NCBI GenBank assembly: GCA_947495125.1
Contig: CANLXL010000015.1
Coordinates: 1-64,000, forward strand
Origin: an uncultured Flaviramulus sp.
GTDB taxonomy: Bacteria; Bacteroidota; Bacteroidia; Flavobacteriales; Flavobacteriaceae
Direction: 5' to 3'
Length of the DNA: 64,000 nt
Made by a program: the position numbers and the translations under genes
The notes under the pieces: model-generated
What the model was told of the DNA's origin: nothing
Databases searched by the model: none
The model's input: only the letters and a program-made list of their open reading frames with translations
Shown here: positions 17,434 through 25,691 of the stretch, piece after piece
Position numbering within the stretch: the stretch's first letter is position 1
Layout: each line of letters starts with the position of its first letter

Positions 17434-18138
17434 TTGGATAAAGTATATCAAAATATAAAAGTTATTGGTTTTGATGCCGATGATACGCTTTGGGTTAACG
17501 AAACCTATTTTAGAGAGGCAGAAATAGAGTTTGCAAAACTGCTTTCTGAGTATGAAACACCAAACAAAATTGATCAGGAGTTGTTTAGAATGGAAATGGA
17601 CAACCTTCCATTGTATGGCTATGGTGTTAAAGCCTTTGTTTTATCCATGGTACAATCTGCCTTAGAGTTGTCTAACTATAGTATATCGCACAAAACCATT
17701 GAAGCGATATTGAACATAGGTAAAGATATGCTTAATAAACCGGTAGAGCTGCTTGAAGGCGTCGAAGACGTATTAAAGGGGTTGTCGGGAAAGTATAGAC
17801 TTATACTCGCCACAAAAGGTGATTTGTTGGATCAGGAACGAAAATTGGAAAAATCGGGGCTCACAAAGTATTTTCATCATATTGAAATTTTAAGTGATAA
17901 AAAGGAAACTAACTATTCGAGGTTATTGAATCATTTGGATATTAATCCCACGGAGTTTTTAATGATTGGAAACTCCTTGAAGTCAGATGTATTGCCATTA
18001 GTAAACATAAAGGCGCATGCCATTCATGTACCATTTCATACAACCTGGGCACACGAAGTTGTGAGTGAAAAAGAGGCTAACGGAAAGTCTTATCAAACAG
18101 TAAACAGCTTAAAGGAGGTATTAAAATTTTTAAATTGA
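17434..18138 (+). CDS. HAD family hydrolase
   Basis: 234 residues from a TTG start at 17434; no ATG is available before the catalytic motif. Motif I is FDADDTLW near residues 13-20, with the nucleophile and acid/base Asp pair. A cap domain follows, then motif II in LILATKGD and motif IV in IGNSLKSDV. The class resembles 2-haloacid dehalogenase-like phosphatases. The substrate is unknown; its place between kdsB and kdnB allows a sugar phosphate, but it does not look like KdsC, which has no such cap. The CAT-like gene starts 1 nt after its stop. Confidence 0.85.
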   Translation: MDKVYQNIKVIGFDADDTLWVNETYFREAEIEFAKLLSEYETPNKIDQELFRMEMDNLPLYGYGVKAFVLSMVQSALELSNYSISHKTIEAILNIGKDMLNKPVELLEGVEDVLKGLSGKYRLILATKGDLLDQERKLEKSGLTKYFHHIEILSDKKETNYSRLLNHLDINPTEFLMIGNSLKSDVLPLVNIKAHAIHVPFHTTWAHEVVSEKEANGKSYQTVNSLKEVLKFLN

Positions 18139-18139
18139 C

Positions 18140-18756
18140 TTGAAAGAAATACATTTAAATACATGGAATAGAAAGCAGCGTTTTGAATATTTTTGTAAGC
18201 TGAAGGACCCATTTTTTTGGTTACTATTCCTTTTAACGTTTCTAAGGTATATCGTTTTTCAAAAGACAATAACATCGGTTTTTTCGCTAAATATTTACAC
18301 GATTGTATGAAGGCGATAAATGCTGTTGAAAATTTAAGATTGAGAATTGTCGATGGTACGATTATTGATAATGGAGACATTCATGCTTCGGCAACTATGA
18401 TGCGTGACGATCATACTTATGGATTTTCGTTTATGGACTATCATGAAGATTTAAATGTTTTTAATAAGCATATAGAATCCGAAAAACAAAGAATTAAAAG
18501 TACGGTGGATTTGTACCCGCCAAAGAACGGATTGGATTGTATCCATTGTTCTGCGATGCCTTGGTTAAATTTCTCGGCGATGAAGGAACCCGTTTCAGGC
18601 GATGCAGATTCTATACCAAAAGTTGCTTTTGGTAAAGTAAATAAAATAAATAATGAACTTATAATGAATATATCCATCAACATAAACCATGCTTTAGTTG
18701 ATGGATATCATATTGGTTTATTTTCAGAAAAATTTCAAGAATGTTTAAGCAGGTAA
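18140..18756 (+). pseudogene. CatA-like O-acetyltransferase gene with a frameshift
   Basis: The N-terminal part is read from TTG at 18140 (LKEIHLNTWNRKQRFEYF, then KLKDPFF), which is typical for chloramphenicol-acetyltransferase-like proteins. The rest is read one frame back from about 18217 (VTIPFNVSKVYRFSK onwards) and ends with the catalytic HALVDGYHIGLF. The two parts join at a T7-GG run (18212-18220); one added base there would restore a complete protein of about 205 residues. So the gene is either broken by a 1-nt deletion, slips at the homopolymer, or holds a sequencing error. The downstream frame alone would lack its first 27 residues. The start is coupled to the HAD gene (1-nt gap). 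Confidence 0.8.
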
Positions 18757-18820
18757 GATTTAAAATTATGTTATTTTTACCTATTGAAAAAGAAAACTTA
18801 TTAAAAGAAAACCTAAATAA

Positions 18821-19903
18821 ATGAACTTTAAGAACTTTCCCATGGTGCCGAGAGTAATTTTTGGCAGAGGTAGTTTCAATCAGTTAAGTGAAATAATTGC
18901 CCCAAAGCGATTAAGTATAAATGCACCCTTTATATATTTAGTTGACGACGTATTTAAAAGTAATTCTTGGCTTACTTCGAGAGTACCCTTATCCTACGAG
19001 GATAAAATTATTTATGTGTCTTCAAAAGAAGAACCTAAAACATCGCAGGTTGATGATGTGGTGGAAGATATTATTCTAAGTACTAAAGAACGTCCATCAG
19101 GAATTATTGGAATAGGAGGAGGAAGTATGTTGGATTTGGCCAAGGCTGTTTCTATCATGCTTACCAATGAAGGAAAATCTCAAGACTATCAAGGTTGGGA
19201 TTTGGTTAAGAATCCGGCCATATATCATGTTGGAATCCCAACCGTTTCCGGAACAGGTGCAGAAGTATCCAGAACAACAATACTTACCGGACCTAAAATT
19301 AAATTAGGAATTAATAGTGATTACACACCTTTTGATCAAGTTATATTAGACCCGGAATTAACGAAAGACGTTCCAAAAAATCAATGGTTTTATACCGGTA
19401 TGGATTGCTATGTGCATTGTGTGGAATCGTTAAGTGGAACCTACTTGAACGCATTTAGCCAAACTTATGGGGAAAAGGCATTGGATTTATGCAAGGAAAT
19501 ATTTTTGGATGACACTTTAACACCTCAAGAATCTCAAGATAAATTAATGATGGCCAGTTGGCACGGGGGTATGAGTATAGCCTATTCACAAGTTGGTGTC
19601 GCTCATGCCATGAGTTATGGCTTATCTTATCTTTTGGGTGTAAAACATGGTATAGGGAACTGCTTGGTTTTTGACCACTTAGAGGAGTATTACCCCGAAG
19701 GCGTTAAACTTTTTAAACAGATGAAAGTTAAACATGATATTGAATTGCCAAAGGATGTTTGTGCCGAGTTGAATGAAGAAGAGTTTAATATCATGATCGA
19801 TATAGCACTAAGCCTGAAGCCACTTTGGGAAAATGCACTGGGTAAGAATTGGAAAAAAATAATGACGCCTAAAAAGTTAAGGGAACTCTACCAGAAAATT
19901 TAA
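18821..19903 (+). CDS. kdnB: Iron-containing alcohol dehydrogenase, KdnB-like (Kdo 8-oxidase)
   Basis: 360 residues. The N-terminus NFPMVPRVIFGRGSFNQL and the nucleotide motif GIGGGSMLDLAKA (about 94-106) mark the group III Fe-alcohol dehydrogenases. Metal ligands are expected in DCYVHCVES, GVAHAMSYGL and GVKHGIGN. The overall pattern resembles KdnB, which oxidises C8 of Kdo before transamination by KdnA to give 8-amino-Kdo. KdnA is not in the window. Linkage to kdsB supports the call. A generic alcohol dehydrogenase is the alternative. Confidence 0.75.
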   Translation: MNFKNFPMVPRVIFGRGSFNQLSEIIAPKRLSINAPFIYLVDDVFKSNSWLTSRVPLSYEDKIIYVSSKEEPKTSQVDDVVEDIILSTKERPSGIIGIGGGSMLDLAKAVSIMLTNEGKSQDYQGWDLVKNPAIYHVGIPTVSGTGAEVSRTTILTGPKIKLGINSDYTPFDQVILDPELTKDVPKNQWFYTGMDCYVHCVESLSGTYLNAFSQTYGEKALDLCKEIFLDDTLTPQESQDKLMMASWHGGMSIAYSQVGVAHAMSYGLSYLLGVKHGIGNCLVFDHLEEYYPEGVKLFKQMKVKHDIELPKDVCAELNEEEFNIMIDIALSLKPLWENALGKNWKKIMTPKKLRELYQKI

Positions 19904-19904
19904 T

Positions 19905-20453
19905 ATGAGATGGTTGGCCAAACTTATTTATTTTAACATTTTAGGATGGAAAGTTGTTGGTAATACCTCGATGTCTCAGGACAGTATAAAAAAAGCCATA
20001 ATTATTGCGGCACCCCACACCAGTTGGCACGACTTTTATATTGGGATTTTATTGCGATCGGTTTTAGATATCAAAACCAATTTTATGGGTAAAAAAGAGC
20101 TCTTCGTATTCCCCATAGGGTGGTTTTTAAGAGCATTAGGTGGTTCTCCGATAGATAGATTTACAAAAGAGAATAAAGTAAAGAGCATAGCTGATTTATT
20201 TCATTCAAAAAAAGAGTTTAGAATGGCTCTGGCCCCCGAAGGAACCCGAAAGAAAGTAAAGCGTTGGCGTACCGGGTTTTATTTTATAGCAAAAGAAGCC
20301 CAGGTGCCCATTGTTATGATTACCTTAGATTTTGGAAAAAAACAAAGTAAGATCTCAGAACCTTTTTATCCAACAGAGGATAAGGAAGCAGATTTTCAAT
20401 TTATGTATAAGTTTTATGAGGGGGTAAAAGGTAAAGTCCCAGAATACTCTTAG
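19905..20453 (+). CDS. PlsC-like glycerolipid acyltransferase
   Basis: 182 residues. Motif I HTSWHD (38-43) is the HxxxxD acyltransferase dyad and motif III PEGTR (111-115) binds phosphate. It lacks a long N-terminal membrane segment, so it is a compact member related to 1-acylglycerol-3-phosphate acyltransferases. It starts 1 nt after the kdnB stop, and with kdsB this points to envelope lipid or lipopolysaccharide work. The exact acyl acceptor is unknown. Confidence 0.85.
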   Translation: MRWLAKLIYFNILGWKVVGNTSMSQDSIKKAIIIAAPHTSWHDFYIGILLRSVLDIKTNFMGKKELFVFPIGWFLRALGGSPIDRFTKENKVKSIADLFHSKKEFRMALAPEGTRKKVKRWRTGFYFIAKEAQVPIVMITLDFGKKQSKISEPFYPTEDKEADFQFMYKFYEGVKGKVPEYS

Positions 20454-20473
20454 TTTTTTTCTATATAATTTCG

Positions 20474-20487
20474 TATCTTTAAAGATA
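20474..20487. repeat. 14-nt perfect palindrome TATCTTTAAAGATA
   Basis: It lies 21 nt after the PlsC-like gene and 127 nt before the SPFH gene. It could be a small operator or part of a weak terminator; nothing else in this 160-nt gap stands out. Confidence 0.4.
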
Positions 20488-20613
20488 GTTAACATTAAGA
20501 TTTGTGTTCTTTTCTTCTAACGCATAATTAGTATGTGACGTGATCTATTCTATTGGTGTACTTTTTATATTTCCAATATATGTTGTTATTATGAATAATT
20601 AAATTCAAATAAG

Positions 20614-21357
20614 ATGAACTCCATAACTGTTTTTGGTATTATTTTGGGACTCTTCGCGCTTGGTGGTATTCGAATCATTTTTGAATATAAGAGAGCTTTG
20701 AAATTCAGATTTGGTAAATATATTAAAACGCTTAAACCTGGATTTAGATGGATTATTCCCATTGTGGAAACTGTACAGATAGTCGATATACGCGTAATTA
20801 CAATCAATATTGTGTCTCAGGAAGTCATGACTGAAGATAATGTACCCTGTAGTATTGATGGTGTGGTGTTTTTTAAAATTAATGACCCGGAAAGGGCTAT
20901 TCTTGAGGTTGAGGAATTTAACTTTGCTATTACACAATTATCCCAAGCTGCATTGAGAGATGTTTGTGGAAAGGTAGAATTAGATACTATATTGTCCAAA
21001 CGAGAGGAAATGGGTAAGAACATTAAGGGTATTGTTGAACAGGAAACTCAAGAATGGGGTATAGAAATTATGGACGTTAAAATTAAGGATATTCAATTGC
21101 CTGAAAACATGAAACGTATGATGGCCGGTCAGGCAGAAGCGGAGCGTTCGAGAAGATCAAGGATTATCTTGGCACTTGCAGAAGAACAAGCAGCTGGGAA
21201 ATTATTGTCGGCGGGTAAACTTATTGATAAGTCACCATCTGCCATAAAGCTTAGACTATACCAAACCTTATCGAATATTGCTGCAGAGAAAAACTCAACA
21301 ATCCTTTTTCCTTTTCCAGAAGAAGTATTGCCTAGAAAAAAATCAAAAAAGGGCTAG
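20614..21357 (+). CDS. SPFH/Band 7 domain protein (slipin/stomatin-like)
   Basis: 247 residues. One N-terminal membrane segment (about 3-22) precedes an SPFH domain beginning FEYKRALKFRFGKY, with the typical NVPCSIDGVVFFKI strand and ALRDVCGKVELDTILSKREE helix. The tail QAEAERSRRSRIILALAEEQAAGKLL is the coiled-coil oligomerisation region. Such proteins form large membrane scaffolds. No NfeD or protease partner gene is adjacent. It ends with a Lys-rich tail (KKSKKG). Confidence 0.92.
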   Translation: MNSITVFGIILGLFALGGIRIIFEYKRALKFRFGKYIKTLKPGFRWIIPIVETVQIVDIRVITINIVSQEVMTEDNVPCSIDGVVFFKINDPERAILEVEEFNFAITQLSQAALRDVCGKVELDTILSKREEMGKNIKGIVEQETQEWGIEIMDVKIKDIQLPENMKRMMAGQAEAERSRRSRIILALAEEQAAGKLLSAGKLIDKSPSAIKLRLYQTLSNIAAEKNSTILFPFPEEVLPRKKSKKG

Positions 21358-21381
21358 ATTCGAAGCATAAATAATGCTTGT

Positions 21382-21987
21382 CTATTTATGGTTCCAGGAA
21401 CTTTCGTCGTCTTTATTGCTGGGAGATAATCCAAGTATTTCGTCATTGGTATTAACACCGAGGCCTAAAACGGTTCTGTTTGCATAATTAAAATAGGAAA
21501 CAACCTGATTTACTTCTAAGATTTCACCATCATCAAACCCCAAGTTCCTTAAATGTTTGATATCATTCTCCTCCAATGTGCTGGCCTCAAGTGTTAATCT
21601 TTTAGCATACTTTAGTAGTGCCGTCTCTTTGGTGTCTAAAACCGAAGGCATAGAATCTTGTTCCATATGATATTTAATGGCGTTTGCCTTGTCATCATCA
21701 TTTAAAAACCGTTTCATACCTTCAAAATGATGTTTATAGCAATAATCACATTCATTAATATAGCTGGTATAAGTGCCTAAAAGCTCTAAAAACCAATTTG
21801 GGAATGTGTTATTGCTATGATGCAACGTGTTTTTATAAAGGTTCATATGGCCCACCAAAGTATGTGGTCTTAAGCTATGAACACTCAAGACGTTATCAAC
21901 CTGATCATTAGGGCCTTTAATTTTATTATAAATACGTCTTAGTTTTCCTGTAGCTTCTTCTAAAGAGATGACTCTAATCCAACTCAT
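21382..21987 (-). CDS. AhpD-like peroxidase-related protein (carboxymuconolactone decarboxylase fold)
   Basis: 201 residues. The CxxC-x2-H motif C80-DY-C83-YKH fits the AhpD redox-active site; the helical pattern (LLGTYTSYINECDYC) fits the peroxidase-related subfamily. It probably reduces peroxides or disulfides in the cytoplasm; its reductant is unknown. It stands alone: SPFH converges on one side, and a terminator at 22109-22143 separates it from the metalloprotease. Confidence 0.85.
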   Translation of the reverse strand: MSWIRVISLEEATGKLRRIYNKIKGPNDQVDNVLSVHSLRPHTLVGHMNLYKNTLHHSNNTFPNWFLELLGTYTSYINECDYCYKHHFEGMKRFLNDDDKANAIKYHMEQDSMPSVLDTKETALLKYAKRLTLEASTLEENDIKHLRNLGFDDGEILEVNQVVSYFNYANRTVLGLGVNTNDEILGLSPSNKDDESSWNHK

Positions 21988-22108
21988 TTTTATTATTTTT
22001 TAAAGATTGGCACAAAAATTGAATACTATATAATGTGTTGGGGAATGAAACATAAAGTAAACAATTCATTGTTCCTAAAAAGAAACATTAACCAATGCAT
22101 AAGCGTAT

Positions 22109-22143
22109 AAAAGCTACCTCATTAATTTATGACGTAGCTTTTT
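22109..22143 (-). terminator. Hairpin terminator after the metalloprotease gene
   Basis: AAAAGCTAC (22109-22117) pairs with GTAGCTTTT (22134-22142) around a 16-nt loop that itself can pair partly (TCAT with ATGA). It lies about 100 nt beyond the metalloprotease stop. The 98 nt in between hold further inverted repeats (GATTAA/TTAATC and GGCGTA/TACGCC), giving a structured 3' end. Confidence 0.6.
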
Positions 22144-22240
22144 AATTTAAGTGATTCCATATATAGATTAAGAATAAACGTTAATCTCTAGTGGCGTACT
22201 ATATGAAGAGGCGCACCTTTAGCAAACTATACGCCTAATC

Positions 22241-24841
22241 TTATTTTACTTCTTTTAAGGCATTATCTATTAATGCTCTAAGGTGCATCTTATGCGCTCT
22301 GGACACCGTGTTTCCCGAAGGAGCCGCCATAGTCCTAATGTTTTTTAAATTGTATAGTGCCATAGATTTCGCACTATTTGGATACCTCCCTTTTTGTTTT
22401 CCGGTTAACATGCTAATAAGCATATTAGTATACTCAAGTTGTAGATTCTGTCTAAATGTATTAACACTTCCATAGATATCGGCCTTAAAAATGACGTTAT
22501 TTAGATTGATCATAAATGTTGAAAGCAAATACTTGTTTCCATAGAGCTGCGAATCTATAATCCTTTGAAGTGTATTAAAATGTAAAATATGATTCAATAC
22601 ATTTCTTTGATATCCTAATACTTGATTATGAATTTTAGGGTCTTCAGGGCTTCTAAAATTAAAGCCTCTGCGTTGCATGGCCAAATAATTATATAAATCG
22701 TTTGGAGCATCAAATGCATTTGGTGCAAAAACATATTTACTTAAAGCATTCATAGCCCTCCTCTGGTCCGTTAAGCTTACCGGTGTATAAGGTTGTGTAC
22801 CTCCTTGTTGCCCCGCCATAGCTCTATCGACATAAACCCCTCCAATATATCTCGAAATCACGTTCGCAGCTCCGGCCTTTTGACCACTCAATAGCGTATA
22901 TACACGTCTGAGTTCATGATAGGACTCACCATTTGCAACAAATTTACGCCTTGCGGTATTCATGAGATCATTGGCCAATTCAATACGGTCGATAGAGTAA
23001 GTGATGGCATCATTGGATTGGTCATTTGTCATAACTCTAGGGTCGATTGCCTTTCCAGGAGAGCGCATGTCATCCGCATCATTACCAAAAATAAGCTCCG
23101 GTTTTGTGGATTCATTTAAAAGAGTTTGCCTTTCACTTTTAGATTTAAAAGGGGTATATCCAAAACGAATAGCCCATTCATCATAGGGGCCAACCGTAAC
23201 ATCGTCATATTGCCCTTGTTTGTTTCGGTCTCTGGTTATGTTAAGTGTTGCATAATCCATAACAGATGCTGTTAAACACTTGCCTTTAATAAAATCGGCA
23301 TCGGCCAATTGTTCCGGCGAGAATAATTGACTCGCTTTCATATTATGATTCAAACCTAAAGTGTGTCCAACTTCATGCATAATCAAAGCGAGCATGGATT
23401 CTTTTTTTATACGTTCAACTTCAAATGCCGAAGCTCCGGTTGCCGAAACCATGGCACTTGCAAACATAAGGTCTTCATGCATTTGGTTACCAAAAGTGCA
23501 GGTTTCATGTGTGTCTCTTTCGAAAACTGAGTGATTCAAAGCTTTTTCTGCCGAAGCCAGTTCATAAACTTTATCATAAAAAACACGGTTCGTAAAATGC
23601 ACATATTCGAGCATAATATCCGCACCCAATATTTGCCCTGTTTTCGGGTTTACAAAACTTGGTCCGTAGCCACCAAAGGGTGGTTGCGGAGAAGATGTCC
23701 AGCGTAAGACATTGTATCGAATATCTCCGGCATCCCAATCGGCATCATCCGGTTGCACTTTTACAACAATTGCATTTTTGAAGCCGGCTTTTTCAAACGC
23801 CTTATTCCATTGTAAAACCCCTTGTGTAATAGTTGCTCTCCATTCTAATGGTGTTGAGTTTTCAATCCACCACGTAATGGGTTCAACGGGTTCGGAAATA
23901 GCCTTGTTAGGATCTTTCTTTTTTAAATGCCAACGATGTACCAGATCTCGGTATGGAGTTGATGATGTTGATGTTTGGTCATCAACCTGCGTCGTAAAAT
24001 AACCAACTCTCGGATCGTCAAATCGAACCTCATAATCGTTTTCCGGCATAGCGATTAAGCTATGAAATACTTTGATGCTCACGTTCCGCGCATCGGCAAG
24101 TGCATTAGAGCCTCTGTTTAAAACAGAAGGTGATGAGTACACATATTCTACTTCTAAATTGGTGTTTTCTTTGTAATTACGAATGGAGTTGATCTTGGTT
24201 TTACCTTTATTCAGGCTTCCTAATTTAAAGGCTGTTGGTGATTGCCCCGGGAAGTTGGGACGTTTTACCTGAGATAATGTTTCACTTAAAAACAATCCGT
24301 CGGCTTTAATAAGATAAAGCCCTTGTTTTTTGTTGTGAGCTTCAATCTTAATGCTGGCAACATTGCCTTGACTTATATTGGCATCTTTAGATTTAGAAAG
24401 TGGACTATTCGGATTGAAATAAAAGGATGTGTTTTGAAGCACGAATTCAATTTTATTAAAATATTTTTCAACTTTAAAAACATGTGAACCTCTGTACGAC
24501 CCTCTGTTTATTCTGCCGGCATCCATAACGCCATCCGATATTTGGCTGAAATAAATGAATTCCTTACCGAGATGTTCATCAGAAATAACCATTTGTAAAG
24601 TTCCGGTAATCGTATCCTGGTATATTGGAAATAAGCCATCAATTTTTCTGCTGGATTTTACCAATTCCGCAATTGATTTTTCTTTAGACTTTTTTGAGGT
24701 GGGTGCGGCAGATGCTTCTGTCTGGTTTTTTTTCTTGTTCTTTCTTTTGTTTTGAGCCTCCGCATTTTGTGCAGATAAGAAGAACGCTATAATCATGGAT
24801 AAACAGATGAGTTTAACTGTCTTAAGTTTTTGGTCTTTCAT
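22241..24841 (-). CDS. Secreted zinc-dependent metalloprotease (DUF5117/DUF5118 type)
   Basis: 866 residues with a signal peptide (about 1-29, ending AEAQ). A basic linker (NKRKNKKKN) is followed by the DUF5118/DUF5117 region and then the catalytic domain with H489-E-V-G-H493-TLGLNH499, a metzincin-type HExxHxxGxxH site; the Met-turn candidate is ASVMDYATL. The C-terminal part is the conserved family extension. It probably degrades external or periplasmic proteins; there is no visible type IX sorting tail. It has its own terminator, and a 154-nt gap separates it from the SGNH gene upstream. Confidence 0.92.
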   Translation of the reverse strand: MKDQKLKTVKLICLSMIIAFFLSAQNAEAQNKRKNKKKNQTEASAAPTSKKSKEKSIAELVKSSRKIDGLFPIYQDTITGTLQMVISDEHLGKEFIYFSQISDGVMDAGRINRGSYRGSHVFKVEKYFNKIEFVLQNTSFYFNPNSPLSKSKDANISQGNVASIKIEAHNKKQGLYLIKADGLFLSETLSQVKRPNFPGQSPTAFKLGSLNKGKTKINSIRNYKENTNLEVEYVYSSPSVLNRGSNALADARNVSIKVFHSLIAMPENDYEVRFDDPRVGYFTTQVDDQTSTSSTPYRDLVHRWHLKKKDPNKAISEPVEPITWWIENSTPLEWRATITQGVLQWNKAFEKAGFKNAIVVKVQPDDADWDAGDIRYNVLRWTSSPQPPFGGYGPSFVNPKTGQILGADIMLEYVHFTNRVFYDKVYELASAEKALNHSVFERDTHETCTFGNQMHEDLMFASAMVSATGASAFEVERIKKESMLALIMHEVGHTLGLNHNMKASQLFSPEQLADADFIKGKCLTASVMDYATLNITRDRNKQGQYDDVTVGPYDEWAIRFGYTPFKSKSERQTLLNESTKPELIFGNDADDMRSPGKAIDPRVMTNDQSNDAITYSIDRIELANDLMNTARRKFVANGESYHELRRVYTLLSGQKAGAANVISRYIGGVYVDRAMAGQQGGTQPYTPVSLTDQRRAMNALSKYVFAPNAFDAPNDLYNYLAMQRRGFNFRSPEDPKIHNQVLGYQRNVLNHILHFNTLQRIIDSQLYGNKYLLSTFMINLNNVIFKADIYGSVNTFRQNLQLEYTNMLISMLTGKQKGRYPNSAKSMALYNLKNIRTMAAPSGNTVSRAHKMHLRALIDNALKEVK

Positions 24842-24995
24842 ATTAAAAAAGTTATTGAAGGTTATTTTCAGGTAGTGTATGATTAGGCTTGCTAAAAATA
24901 AAAATAATGAATTGCTTATCCTGTTTATAAATGTTAAAAGATGTTAATGTGTCTTGCCTTTTAACAAAGTATAAAAATATAGCACGATTGCACTT

Positions 24996-25685
24996 CTATT
25001 TTAATTTAACTGCCTTTTTAATAGCCTTCTTGATAATGGGTTCCATGATAATGTATCCATCTTTATTGGGGTGAACGGGGTCATAACCAAGGCCTTCTTT
25101 TAAACCGTTTGTATCGTTTACCATAGAAGAGAAATAGTCAGCATAAACAAGTCCCATCTCTTTGGCGTAAGCCTTTAATATATTATTAAGCTCAATAACT
25201 TTATGCGCTGGCTTGATTTTGGGTTGCCAAGGAAAACTATCGGCAGGTAAGACTGAACATATGACCACTTTTATTTGGTTTGCCCGGGCTATTTCAGACA
25301 TTGAGATAATATTGTCCGCAATCATGGCTATAGTGGATGGTCCTGTATTTCCGGCGATATCATTTATTCCTGCTAATATGACTACGACTTTCGGTTTTAA
25401 GTTTACCACATCTTGTCTGAACCTTAAAAGCATTTGTGGTGTTGTTTGCCCTCCAATACCTCTGTTAATATAGGGATTGTCTTTAAAAAATTCAGGACGG
25501 AAATTTAGCCATCCTTCAGTAATGGAATTGCCCATAAATACAACACGATCCTTGCTAATATGTGATTGCATTAGACTTTGGTTTTCTTTTTTAAACCGGT
25601 TTAAATTTGCCCAGTCCTGGGCGTTGGAAGACTTAGAAAATAGAAAACTAAACATAATAATGAGGATTAGGCTGAAATGTTTCAT
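24996..25685 (-). CDS. SGNH/GDSL-family esterase, secreted
   Basis: 229 residues with a signal peptide (1-22, ending SNAQ). Block I is MGNSITEGW with nucleophile Ser54, block II has Gly in GIGGQTTPQ, block III is LAGINDIAG and block V is DPVHPNKDGY with the Asp/His pair. This set fits a carbohydrate or acyl esterase. It starts 6 nt after the sulfatase stop, so a joint action on a sulfated, acylated polysaccharide is plausible but not shown. Confidence 0.9.
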   Translation of the reverse strand: MKHFSLILIIMFSFLFSKSSNAQDWANLNRFKKENQSLMQSHISKDRVVFMGNSITEGWLNFRPEFFKDNPYINRGIGGQTTPQMLLRFRQDVVNLKPKVVVILAGINDIAGNTGPSTIAMIADNIISMSEIARANQIKVVICSVLPADSFPWQPKIKPAHKVIELNNILKAYAKEMGLVYADYFSSMVNDTNGLKEGLGYDPVHPNKDGYIIMEPIIKKAIKKAVKLK

Positions 25686-25691
25686 AAGTAT

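Noticed and set aside
18093-18380. Minus-strand ORF of 95 codons across the CAT-like frameshift
   Set aside because: It only covers the antisense of two family-like segments; no independent support.
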